NCBI GenBank assembly: GCA_001874365.1
Contig: MPDF01000024.1
Span: 1 to 32,696, forward strand
DNA length: 32,696 nt
Direction: 5' to 3'
Source of the DNA: Gammaproteobacteria bacterium MedPE
Lineage (GTDB): Bacteria > Pseudomonadota > Gammaproteobacteria > Enterobacterales > Psychrobiaceae
Shown here: piece after piece, positions 1-8,155 of the stretch
How positions within the stretch are numbered: position 1 is the stretch's first letter
Layout: each line of letters starts with the position of its first letter
Position numbers and translations under genes: made by a program
The notes under the pieces: generated by a model
Told to the model about the DNA's origin: nothing
Databases searched by the model: none
What the model saw: only the letters and a program-made list of their open reading frames with translations

Positions 1-430
1 GCCGACAGCCTTTAGTATGTCAGTACATAATGCGTCTGCTGGGTTACTTAGCATCTTTACTGAAAATCGAGCGGCGTCAAATACGATATCTGCTGGTCGC
101 GATAGTTTTGTTATGGTGCTAATTGATGCATATGCAAGAATCAATAGTGGTGTTTGCGACAAAGTGCTTGTTGTGCATTGCGATCAAGCAATGCCTAATG
201 ACTATCTATGTTTTCAGGATGAGCAGCAAATTGATCATGCTCTAGCTTTTGTAATGAGCAAAGATGAAGGCGTTATGGTCTCAATGAATTCCCTACCTCA
301 GCTAAAAAAAGAGGAAAAAGAAAGCCATCTGCCACAGTCTTTAGCCTTTGTAGATTTTTTATTAAGTGATTTATCGAAGACAACAATTCCTGGGATATAT
401 AATGATTGGCAGTTTGAGGTAGAACGATGA
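1..430 (+). CDS. apeC: Beta-ketoacyl synthase chain length factor, 3' part (APE cluster)
   Basis: This is the C-terminal 142 codons of a gene that begins before the window; the reading frame is open from base 2 and ends with TGA at 428-430. The first visible residues, PTAFSMSVHNASAG, match the conserved segment of the ketoacyl-synthase-like chain length factors of aryl polyene clusters (Ketoacyl-synt_2 family), and the rest has the weakly conserved tail of that family. In characterised APE systems this catalytically degenerate subunit pairs with a ketosynthase and sets polyene length. The ATG at 17 is an internal Met, not a start. The stop overlaps the next start in an ATGA, so the two are translationally coupled. 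The family call rests on a short segment plus the neighbours. Confidence 0.8.
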   Translation, partial: PTAFSMSVHNASAGLLSIFTENRAASNTISAGRDSFVMVLIDAYARINSGVCDKVLVVHCDQAMPNDYLCFQDEQQIDHALAFVMSKDEGVMVSMNSLPQLKKEEKESHLPQSLAFVDFLLSDLSKTTIPGIYNDWQFEVER

Positions 431-1185
431 ATTATTACTGGAGATTGTTTGCGACAGGCTTTTGCTTTTTCGTATTTGGATTAGGTGGGTTAATCGTTCC
501 TATAGTGGCTTCGCCCGTGTTATGGGTTTTGTATCGAGATACAGAAATAAGAAAGAGAAAGTCGCGCAAATTAGTACATCGACTTTTTAAGTTTTTTGTC
601 TTTTTGCTTCAGGAGAGTGGCGTATCACGCTTTTATATAAAAGACTATGAGAAACTAAATAATTTGCAGGGTCATATTATCATGGCCAATCATCCGTCGT
701 TGATCGACGTAGTTGTATTAATCTCCATCATTCCAAACGCAGATTGTGTTGTAAAAGCTAATTTATTTAATAATCCATTTATGAAAGGGGTATTGAATAC
801 AACTGGCTACATTAGCAATGATAGTACTGACGGCTTGATAGAAGACTGTGGTAGGTCATTGGAAAATGGTAATAATTTAATTATATTTCCGGAAGGGACA
901 AGAACAACGCCAGGCAAGGACATGAAATTTCAACGTGGTGCTGCGAATATTGCACTGCGATGTAGGGCATCTGTGACTACGGTGCTTCTAAAGGTGACGC
1001 CAACGACGCTAACTAAATCTGAAAAATGGTATCAAATTCCAGATAGGCGATTTGAATTTAGTCTTCAAGTTCCACATAAGGAAGTTGAATTTGACTACAT
1101 GGATAATGCCGCAATGAGTCTTAAGAGTCGCCAATTTACAGCTGCATTGGAGCAGCATTTTAACGAGGAATTAGAAAAAGTATGA
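427..1185 (+). CDS. apeD: Lysophospholipid acyltransferase (PlsC-like), APE cluster
   Basis: A 252-residue membrane-associated acyltransferase. A hydrophobic N-terminus (residues about 8-36) anchors it. The catalytic HX4D box is seen as NHPSLID (His89, Asp94) and the substrate-binding box as FPEGTRT (154-160), both hallmarks of the PlsC/LPLAT family. In aryl polyene clusters this enzyme is thought to help attach the polyene to, or build, its lipid anchor at the inner membrane; the exact acceptor is inferred, not shown. It starts in an ATGA overlap with the chain length factor and ends in an ATGA overlap with the first acyl carrier protein, so all three should be translated together. Confidence 0.88.
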   Translation: MNYYWRLFATGFCFFVFGLGGLIVPIVASPVLWVLYRDTEIRKRKSRKLVHRLFKFFVFLLQESGVSRFYIKDYEKLNNLQGHIIMANHPSLIDVVVLISIIPNADCVVKANLFNNPFMKGVLNTTGYISNDSTDGLIEDCGRSLENGNNLIIFPEGTRTTPGKDMKFQRGAANIALRCRASVTTVLLKVTPTTLTKSEKWYQIPDRRFEFSLQVPHKEVEFDYMDNAAMSLKSRQFTAALEQHFNEELEKV

Positions 1186-1442
1186 GTAATTTAGCACTTG
1201 AAATAAAAACACTAATAATTGAGTCGCTTGATCTCGAAGATATAACCGTTGACGACATCAATAACGATGACGCGTTATTTGTCGATGGTTTAGGGTTAGA
1301 TAGCATAGACGCTTTGGAGCTAGGCCTTGCGATTAAAAAGCGTTTTAACATTAAATTAGACGCAAATTCAGAAGATACAAAACAACATTTTGCATCGGTG
1401 AATAGTTTGTGTGCATTCATAGAAAATGTTGAAGGTAAGTAA
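1182..1442 (+). CDS. apeE: Acyl carrier protein 1 (APE cluster)
   Basis: An 86-residue acidic acyl carrier protein. The phosphopantetheine site is GLDSIDALEL with Ser41 as the predicted attachment residue. It is the first of two adjacent ACPs, as in characterised APE clusters, where one carries the aryl starter and the other the growing chain; which of the two does which cannot be read from this sequence. The start overlaps the stop of the acyltransferase (ATGA). The acidic, helix-rich composition and length are normal for the family. Confidence 0.9.
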   Translation: MSNLALEIKTLIIESLDLEDITVDDINNDDALFVDGLGLDSIDALELGLAIKKRFNIKLDANSEDTKQHFASVNSLCAFIENVEGK

Positions 1443-1446
1443 CAAA

Positions 1447-1695
1447 ATGAAATCAAGAGAAGAATTGTTAAGCACGTTAACAGAAATTTTAGTAGAAGAC
1501 TTCGAGATCGATGCTAATGATGTCGCATTAGAAACTCACTTATATGAAGAGTTGGAATTGGACAGTATTGATGCGGTTGATCTCGTTGTAAAATTAAGTG
1601 AACTAACTGGTAAAAAAATTAACCCAGATGCCTTTAAACGAGTGCGCACAGTGGGTGATGTTGTTGATGAATTAGAGGCTTTGCTTCTTAAATAA
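1447..1695 (+). CDS. apeF: Acyl carrier protein 2 (APE cluster)
   Basis: An 82-residue acyl carrier protein with phosphopantetheine motif ELDSIDAVDL and attachment residue Ser40. I chose ATG 1447 rather than ATG 1426: the GAAGG at 1431-1435 sits about 11 nt upstream of 1447, the preceding gene ends at 1442, and the Met-Lys-Ser-Arg N-terminus fits a short ACP. ATG 1426 would add seven residues inside the previous gene. The stop codon overlaps the ATG of the following membrane protein by one base (TAATG). Serves as carrier for the polyene or its starter unit, together with the ACP directly upstream. Confidence 0.9.
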   Translation: MKSREELLSTLTEILVEDFEIDANDVALETHLYEELELDSIDAVDLVVKLSELTGKKINPDAFKRVRTVGDVVDELEALLLK

Positions 1696-2252
1696 TGAAA
1701 GTTATAGTGAACTTAATAATGGGTATGCTGCTTGTAGCATATCCATTTGTTGTTTTTATGGGGCTTCAATATCTCGAACCAAGATGGTTGGCTATATTTT
1801 TGCTCTGTATTATTTCAATACGCTTACTTCTTTCGAAATCACTCATTAGTAAGATGCCTTGGTTACCTATTGCAACTGGGCTAGGCGCATTGCTTTTGCT
1901 GTTTTCGACGACATTTAATAGCGAGCTAGGAATTTTACTTTACCCTGTGGCTATTAATGTGGCGATGTTTGCTGCTTTTGGGTATTCACTATATAAAAAA
2001 CCAAGCATTATTGAAGGTTTTGCCCGAATTCGTGAGCCCGATTTGGATGCTCAAGGCGTTAGGTATACTGAGAAAGTTACCTTTGTTTGGTGCGTATTCT
2101 TTGTCTTAAACGGGTCTGTTGCACTCTATACCTCGCTATATATGTCGAGAGATGCATGGACGTTTTACAATGGCTTTTTATCTTATGTGGCAATGGGGCT
2201 GCTGTTTGGTATTGAATATTTAATTCGTTGTTATGTTAAAAGAAATAAATAA
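1695..2252 (+). CDS. apeG: COG4648-type membrane protein of APE cluster
   Basis: A 185-residue integral membrane protein with about five or six hydrophobic segments, beginning near residues 3-20, 28-46, 53-70 and 76-92, with two more in the last 60 residues, and a polar loop around 98-125. Its place between the ACP pair and the AMP-binding ligase matches the COG4648 membrane protein of aryl polyene clusters. Its role is unknown; acting in membrane assembly of the polyene pathway is inference from conserved context only. It starts one base inside the stop of the second ACP (TAATG) and ends just before or within the start of the ligase. Confidence 0.75.
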   Translation: MKVIVNLIMGMLLVAYPFVVFMGLQYLEPRWLAIFLLCIISIRLLLSKSLISKMPWLPIATGLGALLLLFSTTFNSELGILLYPVAINVAMFAAFGYSLYKKPSIIEGFARIREPDLDAQGVRYTEKVTFVWCVFFVLNGSVALYTSLYMSRDAWTFYNGFLSYVAMGLLFGIEYLIRCYVKRNK

Positions 2253-2253
2253 G

Positions 2254-3582
2254 ATGTCTTCTGTGATACCAAATAACGTTCATTTATTCCGTGGTGATGA
2301 AAATCGTTCTACTGATGAATTCATAGAGCAAGTGGCTGTTTTTAGAAATAAAGTGAGACAGTTAATCCCTCATGGGAAAGTTGCAAGAGTGCTACTATTT
2401 GAGAGCAATATTTTTTCGTTCTTAGTTCGCTTTATAGCATTAGGGCAAGAAGGTCATACAATAGTGCTTTCGCCTAATGATCAGCAAGGAACGATTGAAG
2501 AACTTGCCGAAAACGTTGATTTTTACGCCGGTTCAATCGTTATTTCGCACTTAGTATCGTTGGATGAAAGTGATACGGTAATACAATGTGATGAGGCATT
2601 CTTTTGGCCGACTAATGGCAGTGTCATATTTTATACCTCTGGTTCTTCTAGTCGTGCGAAAGCAATTGTAAAAGATTGGTGTTTACTCAATAACGAAGTC
2701 GATGTCTTACGGAGGGAGTTTATATGTAACCCTCAGTCTGCTTTTATCTCGACTGTTTCACATCAACATATCTATGGATTGTTGTTTAGAGCGTTACTTC
2801 CTTTGAAGTTAGGGGGCTCAATTTTCAACACATTTGAATACCCAGAACATATCGTAGATGTAATGGATAAGTGTCGTGATGCAATACTCATTTCTAGCCC
2901 GGCATTTTTAAGTCGATTATCAAAAGATAACGTATTGTCTCAATTTAAAGAGTACTTTACATACATTTTTAGTTCAGGTGGCCCACTGCAAGATGCTAGT
3001 GCACTGACGCTTTGTCAGCAGTTTTCGACAGGCATTATACAGGTCTACGGAAGTACGGAAACGGGTGGGATAGCTTATCGTCAGTTAATAAAGAAAGAAG
3101 ATGTTCTTTGGCACTTTTTCCCAGGTGTATCGTGTGTGTCCACTGATGGTGATAATCGATTACAGCTTTTTTCTCCATTTATTCATCAATCATCAATGAT
3201 ATTAGATGATAAGGGAATCGTCATTGACGGAAAGCTAAAGTTATTGGGACGTATTGACAGAACGATAAAACTGGAAGAAAAGCGTGTGAACTTGAGTCAA
3301 ATTGAATTGAAGTGTCTCGAACATTCATGGGTCGAGGAAGTCAGATTGATTGTGCTTAGCGGTGACAGGCAAATACTTGCAGCTATTGTTAAGTTAAATG
3401 CATTTGGAAATGAAGCACTCAAAGACGCAGGTAAACGACGTATTAATCAGTCTATTAAAGAACATTTATTAACTCATTTTGAGTTGGTTACCTTGCCGCG
3501 AAAATGGCGATACGTTGATGAACTACCTTATAACTCACAGGGAAAACTGCCTGTAATGGAACTGGAGAAGTTGTTTGACTAA
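2254..3582 (+). CDS. apeH: AMP-binding acyl/aryl-ACP ligase (APE cluster)
   Basis: A 442-residue member of the ANL adenylating superfamily. The P-loop-like motif FYTSGSSSRAKAIVK lies at about 126-140, the A5-type motif VYGSTETG at about 264-271, the hinge LGRIDRTIKL in the C-terminal part and a terminal GK (in SQGKLP) as the candidate catalytic lysine. It is shorter than typical acyl-CoA synthetases (about 500-550), as expected for APE ligases. Predicted job: adenylate the aryl acid made by the downstream ammonia-lyase and load it on one of the ACPs. An alternative ATG at 2233 would add seven residues and overlap the previous gene by 20 nt; neither start has a strong ribosome binding site, so the start is uncertain. 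Confidence 0.87.
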   Translation: MSSVIPNNVHLFRGDENRSTDEFIEQVAVFRNKVRQLIPHGKVARVLLFESNIFSFLVRFIALGQEGHTIVLSPNDQQGTIEELAENVDFYAGSIVISHLVSLDESDTVIQCDEAFFWPTNGSVIFYTSGSSSRAKAIVKDWCLLNNEVDVLRREFICNPQSAFISTVSHQHIYGLLFRALLPLKLGGSIFNTFEYPEHIVDVMDKCRDAILISSPAFLSRLSKDNVLSQFKEYFTYIFSSGGPLQDASALTLCQQFSTGIIQVYGSTETGGIAYRQLIKKEDVLWHFFPGVSCVSTDGDNRLQLFSPFIHQSSMILDDKGIVIDGKLKLLGRIDRTIKLEEKRVNLSQIELKCLEHSWVEEVRLIVLSGDRQILAAIVKLNAFGNEALKDAGKRRINQSIKEHLLTHFELVTLPRKWRYVDELPYNSQGKLPVMELEKLFD

Positions 3583-3937
3583 ATTAAATTGTCTCTTCCC
3601 TCAAGAAGTTAGTGCCACCTCACAAGGGCCGAATTCAGTAGCGCTAGTCTTATTTGTTGGCGCTAATATAGATTACTTTGATGGGCATTTTCCTCAGGCT
3701 CCTATCCTTGCTGGTGTTGTACAATTGGATTGGGCTATTCAATTGGGGTTTAAGCATTTAGATGTTGTAAATACTGCGGTAAAAAATGTTGAGGTACTAA
3801 AATTTCAAGTGGTTATTCAACCTGAAGAAACGATCACGTTAGTACTTGAGAAGAAGTCAGAGTATAAATTTACATTTAAATATGAATCGGAAAAGGGTGT
3901 GCATTCTTCTGGACGTATTGTACTTGAGGAATCTTAA
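3575..3937 (+). CDS. apeI: 3-hydroxyacyl-ACP dehydratase-like hotdog protein (APE cluster)
   Basis: A 120-residue single hotdog-fold protein. The family signature FDGHFPQAPILAGVVQLDWA (residues 35-54, candidate catalytic His38) is characteristic of the FabZ-related dehydratases of APE clusters. It dehydrates the 3-hydroxyacyl-ACP intermediate to make the trans double bond; a second dehydratase lies at 13337. The start is TTG at 3575, supported by GGAGAAG at 3564-3570 and by the 8-nt overlap with the upstream stop, which fits the coupled style of this operon. There is no ATG that would keep the signature in frame. Confidence 0.85.
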   Translation: MTKLNCLFPQEVSATSQGPNSVALVLFVGANIDYFDGHFPQAPILAGVVQLDWAIQLGFKHLDVVNTAVKNVEVLKFQVVIQPEETITLVLEKKSEYKFTFKYESEKGVHSSGRIVLEES

Positions 3938-4678
3938 GTGAAATATTGTTTTGTTATTCCTAATTATAATCATGCCGATTACATCGAAACGTTAATTAAG
4001 TCTCTTAGCGCTTTTTCGATACCTATTATCATGGTAAACGATGCTAGTGATGCGCCTATCAAGAGTCAATTAATCGAACTTGCAGAGCAACACCCATCAT
4101 TGACATTATTACATCATGAAATAAACCAGGGAAAAGGTGGTGCTGTGCAAACCGGTCTATTGTTCGCATTTTCCCAAGGGTTTGATTATGCGATTCAAGT
4201 TGATGCTGATGGACAGCATTGTCTTGATGATATTAATCGGTTACTTAGCCTGTCAAAAGAACATCCAAATGATGTGATTAGTGGAAAGCCTGTTTATGAT
4301 GAGTCTGTGCCTAAACACAGATATTGGGCGAGATATATTACTCACTTTTGGGTTGTTCTAGAGACGTTATCATTTAAGCTTAAAGACACCATGTGTGGCT
4401 ATAGAGTTTACCCGCTTGCTCCTACTGTTGCTTTAATTAATGAAGTGAACTTAGGTAAACGTATGGACTTTGATATTGAAGTGCTTGTACGGCTCTTTTG
4501 GCGTGGCACTGTCACTCAATTTTTTGATACCAAAGTGATTTATCCTGAATCGGGAATTTCCCACTTTAAAGCCTTTGAAGACAATGTTCGAATATCTTGG
4601 ATGCATACAAGACTATGTTTTGGAATGTTGATTCGAATTCCATCGTTAATCATTAGAAAATTTAAGAAAGATGAGTGA
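3938..4678 (+). CDS. Family 2 glycosyltransferase (APE cluster)
   Basis: A 246-residue GT-A type glycosyltransferase. The N-terminal FVIPNYNHADYIE is typical of GT2 enzymes, NQGKGGAVQTG (63-73) follows, and the DXD metal/nucleotide-sugar motif is VDADGQH with Asp89 and Asp91. The protein likely adds a sugar or related group while the polyene is joined to its lipid, on the cytoplasmic face. It starts with GTG immediately after the TAA of the dehydratase. In E. coli-type APE clusters the corresponding ApeJ is, as I recall it, one protein combining glycosyltransferase and acyltransferase parts; here the two parts are separate genes overlapping by 8 nt. Confidence 0.85.
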   Translation: MKYCFVIPNYNHADYIETLIKSLSAFSIPIIMVNDASDAPIKSQLIELAEQHPSLTLLHHEINQGKGGAVQTGLLFAFSQGFDYAIQVDADGQHCLDDINRLLSLSKEHPNDVISGKPVYDESVPKHRYWARYITHFWVVLETLSFKLKDTMCGYRVYPLAPTVALINEVNLGKRMDFDIEVLVRLFWRGTVTQFFDTKVIYPESGISHFKAFEDNVRISWMHTRLCFGMLIRIPSLIIRKFKKDE

Positions 4679-5630
4679 ATTGAATCAACATTGGTCCAAT
4701 ACTGAAGAGCGCGGGACTGTTATTGGCATCAAAATTCTATTGTGGGTTTATCGACTCTTTGGCCGACGAATTTTGTGGGTGGTGATGTTTCCTGTCATCG
4801 CTTTTATGTATTTAACTGGAGCGAGTGCAAGAAACGCGTCTCGAAGATTTTTCAACAATGCTAATCGCGTCGATAGTCGAGTTCCCAAATATAGTTTCTT
4901 TGTTGGATTAAAACACTTCTGTTGTTTTGCTGATGCGGCGTTTGACAAATTAGATGCTTGGCTTGGAAAAATCACGCGAGATGATATCCAATATAACGAT
5001 GACGGGGCGTTTCCTAAAATTGTTAATGATGGTAAAGGCGCCATTTTTATTGGTTCGCACTTGGGGAATTTGGACGTGTGTCGCGCGTTAGGCCAAACAT
5101 ATCGAAATGTTGCGATTAACGTTATGGTCTTCACTGCACACGCGGTTAAGTTTAATGAAGCGTTACAAAGTGTTAATCAAGAGTTTTCGGTCAATCTTAT
5201 TCAAGTGGATCAGATGTCGCCTGCTGTCGCTATGATGCTAAAAGAAAAAGTTGATAACGGTGAAATCATTGTTATCGTTGGCGATAGAACCAGTGTAACA
5301 ACGAGTGGTCGAGTAGAATATATTCCATTTTTAGGGGAAACTGCTGCATTTGCTCAGGGACCATTTATTCTCGCGTCATTGTTATCGTGTCCCGTTTACT
5401 GGTTGTTTTGTTTGAGAGAAAAAAATGGATTTCAGGTAGTATTTGAGCACGTGTCTGATGCAATAAGCCTACCCAGAAAAGATCGTAAAACCGTATTAAA
5501 TAATTTAATTACTAGTTATGTAAAACGTTTGGAGCATTACGCTATTCGTTATCCGTTTCAGTGGTTTAATTTTTATAATTTTTGGCAAGATGATGATGCC
5601 GTTCATCGTAATAACAATAGTGAAGATTAA
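4671..5630 (+). CDS. LpxL/HtrB-like acyltransferase (APE cluster)
   Basis: A 319-residue acyltransferase of the lipid A late-acyltransferase superfamily. The N-terminus HWSNTEERGTVIGI is typical of the acyltransferase half of APE acyltransferase/glycosyltransferase proteins. A membrane segment lies at about 34-50, and the HX4D/E catalytic box is SHLGNLD (His130, Asp135), followed by GDRTSV at about 204-209. It is expected to acylate the aryl polyene lipid or its glycerol-like anchor. The gene overlaps the glycosyltransferase by 8 nt, consistent with the two having been one ApeJ-like unit or working as a complex. It is followed after 5 nt by the ammonia-lyase. Confidence 0.83.
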   Translation: MSELNQHWSNTEERGTVIGIKILLWVYRLFGRRILWVVMFPVIAFMYLTGASARNASRRFFNNANRVDSRVPKYSFFVGLKHFCCFADAAFDKLDAWLGKITRDDIQYNDDGAFPKIVNDGKGAIFIGSHLGNLDVCRALGQTYRNVAINVMVFTAHAVKFNEALQSVNQEFSVNLIQVDQMSPAVAMMLKEKVDNGEIIVIVGDRTSVTTSGRVEYIPFLGETAAFAQGPFILASLLSCPVYWLFCLREKNGFQVVFEHVSDAISLPRKDRKTVLNNLITSYVKRLEHYAIRYPFQWFNFYNFWQDDDAVHRNNNSED

Positions 5631-5635
5631 GTAAA

Positions 5636-7171
5636 ATGAATTCAGTAGTATTTGGTCATGGTCGACTTACTGTCGACGATATAGTGTCTATTGCAAAGAC
5701 AAAGCAGCCGGTAGAAATTAGTAATAGTGAAGTGTTTTCACAACGCATTGATAGCGCGGTTAATTTTTTAGATACCTTATTAAAAGAAGATGGTGTCATT
5801 TACGGCGTAACCACTGGTTATGGTGACTCTGTTACCACCGAAGTCCCGTTGAACTTAGTCGAAGAATTACCTCTACACCTGACGCGTTTTCACGGTTGTG
5901 GGTTAGGGGATTATTTTAATGATGTTGAAGGTAAAGCTATTCTAGCTGCAAGATTAGCATCATTGTCTCAAGGTTTCTCAGGGGTTAGTTGGGACTTACT
6001 TAATTTACTTGTGGCATTTATTAATTACGATGTTATTCCTGCTATTCCTCAAGAAGGTTCTGTCGGCGCAAGTGGAGATCTCACGCCATTGTCTTATGTT
6101 GCGGGCGCGTTAGTTGGAGAGCGCGATGTTTATTTCAAAGAGCAAGTAGTTAACAGTAAGGTGGCAATGGAACAGCTGAATCTTCAGCCAATAAAGTTAC
6201 GTCCTAAGGAAGGGCTAGCGATAATGAATGGTACGGCAGTCATGACTGCTTTATCTTGTTTGGCATATGACCGAGCACAGTATTCAACAAAACTTGCGAC
6301 TCGCATTACCTCATTTGCAAGTTTAGCGTTAAAGGGAAATAGTCACCACTTTGATGACATTTTGTTTTCAGTTAAACCACACCAAGGTCAACAACAAGTT
6401 GCGGCAAGAATTCGTCATGATCTTAATCATCATGAACACCCTAGAAATGCTGATAGATTACAAGATCGATATTCTATCCGCTGCGCGCCGCACGTCATTG
6501 GAGTGCTGGCAGATAGTTTACCGTTCTTTAAAATGACCATAGAGAATGAGTTAAACTCCGCTAATGATAATCCTATCATTGACGGAATTGGAGAGCATGT
6601 TCTTCACGGTGGACATTTTTATGGCGGTCACATAGCGATGGTCATGGACAGTATGAAAACAGCTGTCGCGAATTTGGCTGATCTTGCGGATCGGCAAATA
6701 GCCTCGCTAGTCGATACTCGATACAATAACGGTTTACCCTCTAATTTATCGTCAAGTTGTGATGAAAGACGATACATCAATCACGGCTTTAAAGCCGTTC
6801 AAATAGGTGCGTCGGCCTATACTGCAGAAGCACTTAAACAGACAATGCCAGCGAGTGTGTTTTCTCGATCTACTGAGTGTCATAACCAAGATAAAGTGAG
6901 CATGGGAACTATCGCAGCAAGAGATGGGTTGCGTGTATTACAGTTGACCGAACAAGTGCTGGCAAGTACGTTACTCGCATCTGTCCAAGCACTGCGTATT
7001 CGTATACGTAACAATGAGCTGTCTTTAGCTTCATTATCACCTGATTTAGTTGCTATGTATGAAGATATCGCTGGTTATTTTGAGGATTTATCTGAAGATA
7101 GGCCATTGGAATCAGTATTGCGTTTGACTGTTGATTATATTCAACAGCAACGATGGTCACTTTATGAATAG
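5636..7171 (+). CDS. Aromatic amino acid ammonia-lyase, MIO family (HAL/PAL/TAL-like)
   Basis: A 511-residue lyase of normal length. The MIO cofactor would form from Ala145-Ser146-Gly147 in GSVGASGDLTPLSY, and the conserved catalytic Tyr of the YGVTTGYG loop is Tyr56. It should deaminate an aromatic amino acid non-oxidatively. The substrate-selectivity dipeptide aligns to Phe85-His86 (in LTRFHGCGLG); tyrosine lyases usually have His-Leu, plant phenylalanine lyases Phe-Leu and histidine lyases Ser-His. The first position therefore resembles PAL and the second HutH, and the substrate is left open. No hut genes are nearby. Placed inside the APE operon, it most likely supplies the cinnamate- or coumarate-type starter for the adjacent ligase. 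Confidence 0.88.
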   Translation: MNSVVFGHGRLTVDDIVSIAKTKQPVEISNSEVFSQRIDSAVNFLDTLLKEDGVIYGVTTGYGDSVTTEVPLNLVEELPLHLTRFHGCGLGDYFNDVEGKAILAARLASLSQGFSGVSWDLLNLLVAFINYDVIPAIPQEGSVGASGDLTPLSYVAGALVGERDVYFKEQVVNSKVAMEQLNLQPIKLRPKEGLAIMNGTAVMTALSCLAYDRAQYSTKLATRITSFASLALKGNSHHFDDILFSVKPHQGQQQVAARIRHDLNHHEHPRNADRLQDRYSIRCAPHVIGVLADSLPFFKMTIENELNSANDNPIIDGIGEHVLHGGHFYGGHIAMVMDSMKTAVANLADLADRQIASLVDTRYNNGLPSNLSSSCDERRYINHGFKAVQIGASAYTAEALKQTMPASVFSRSTECHNQDKVSMGTIAARDGLRVLQLTEQVLASTLLASVQALRIRIRNNELSLASLSPDLVAMYEDIAGYFEDLSEDRPLESVLRLTVDYIQQQRWSLYE

Positions 7172-7595
7172 TAAAAATGCTGTGCTGAGCGCATCAGCAA
7201 TCGTTGAAGTGCCTTTTCAAGATTGTGATCCTATGCAAGTAGTTTGGCATGGCAATTATGCTCGTTACCTTGAAGAAGGGCGGCGAGCGTTATTAAAGAA
7301 AATCGATTACGATTATTTGGAAATGCAAGAATCTGGCTATGTGTGGCCAATCGTTGATATGCGGCTAAAATATGTCGATGCCGCAACATTTTCTCAAGTT
7401 ATTCGTATTGACGCTTACTTAAAAGAATATGAATCCAGAATGAAGATTGATTACATCATTTCTGACGCTAAGTCAGGGAAGGTATTAACCAAGGCTTATA
7501 CCGTGCAAGTTGCTGTGGATTTACAAACGAAAGAGATGCAATTTGAGACACCGACTGTTTTTAGAAAAAGGCTGATGCAATGTTCAGAAAGCTAG
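7164..7595 (+). CDS. apeK: Acyl-CoA/ACP thioesterase, 4HBT hotdog family (APE cluster)
   Basis: A 143-residue hotdog thioesterase. The 4-hydroxybenzoyl-CoA thioesterase signature is seen as FQDCDPMQVVWHGNYARYLE (residues 19-38), with candidate catalytic Asp22 and the conserved HGNY turn. It may release the finished polyene acid or clear misloaded chains from the ACP. I start it at ATG 7164, overlapping the lyase stop by 8 nt; a longer reading from 7131 would add eleven residues that are a frame-shifted copy of the lyase C-terminus and have no counterpart in the family. Its end overlaps the LolA-like gene by 16 nt. Confidence 0.85.
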   Translation: MNSKNAVLSASAIVEVPFQDCDPMQVVWHGNYARYLEEGRRALLKKIDYDYLEMQESGYVWPIVDMRLKYVDAATFSQVIRIDAYLKEYESRMKIDYIISDAKSGKVLTKAYTVQVAVDLQTKEMQFETPTVFRKRLMQCSES

Positions 7596-8149
7596 CTATT
7601 TTGGGATGGTTAACATTTTCTTGCTTCTCTTTAGTGGCAAGTGAATTGACGCCGGAACAAGCAAATGAATATCTAAAAATACCGGATACATTTAGTACTT
7701 CTGGTGAATTTGTTCAACATAAGCATTTTAAAATTTTAGATAAGCCTTTTGTATCATCAGGTTTTTTTAAAAACGAGGGAGATACCTTTGAATGGACGAC
7801 GTTAGTTCCGGTAACTAGTGCGTTAATTTTCGATGGTAAAACACTTTGGCAACAAGAGAGTGATGGTCAACTGAAACCATTATTACTTGCTGGCCATTAT
7901 ATTGTCGTTGTCGAAGCGTTGGTGACTGGCGATATTAAACGGTTAGGTGACTTTTTTAGATTTGAAACGTATCAAAAGACTAGCTGCCTGAAGCTTCTAC
8001 CAAAAGATAAACAGATGGCACTTATCGCTAAAACTATTGATTTTTGTTATGAAAATAGCCAATTAAAAGTGCAGTTGAATGAGAGTGAAGGGAATTATAC
8101 AACCATTGATATTTCACTTGCTGCAATTGATGATAAAACACGAGATTAA
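7580..8149 (+). CDS. apeL: LolA-like outer membrane carrier protein (APE cluster)
   Basis: A 189-residue secreted protein. The N-terminal 20 or so residues form a signal peptide (Arg-Lys, then a hydrophobic stretch ending near VAS). The mature part, with the GEFVQHKHFKILDKPFVSSGFF segment split over residues about 42-63 and the beta-rich WQQESDGQLKPLL region, has the open-barrel LolA pattern. In APE clusters this periplasmic carrier is proposed to shuttle the lipid-linked pigment from the inner-membrane exporter to the outer membrane, working with the MMPL protein encoded 6 nt downstream. It overlaps the thioesterase gene by 16 nt. Confidence 0.82.
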   Translation: MFRKLAILGWLTFSCFSLVASELTPEQANEYLKIPDTFSTSGEFVQHKHFKILDKPFVSSGFFKNEGDTFEWTTLVPVTSALIFDGKTLWQQESDGQLKPLLLAGHYIVVVEALVTGDIKRLGDFFRFETYQKTSCLKLLPKDKQMALIAKTIDFCYENSQLKVQLNESEGNYTTIDISLAAIDDKTRD

Positions 8150-8155
8150 TAACCA

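Noticed and set aside
17-430. Small complete gene starting at ATG 17
   Set aside because: The frame is open to the window edge, and the codons before ATG 17 continue the conserved segment PTAFSMSVHN; it is the tail of a chain length factor.
5636-7171. Histidine utilisation gene hutH
   Set aside because: No other hut genes are near, the selectivity pair is not Ser-His, and the gene is embedded in the APE operon.
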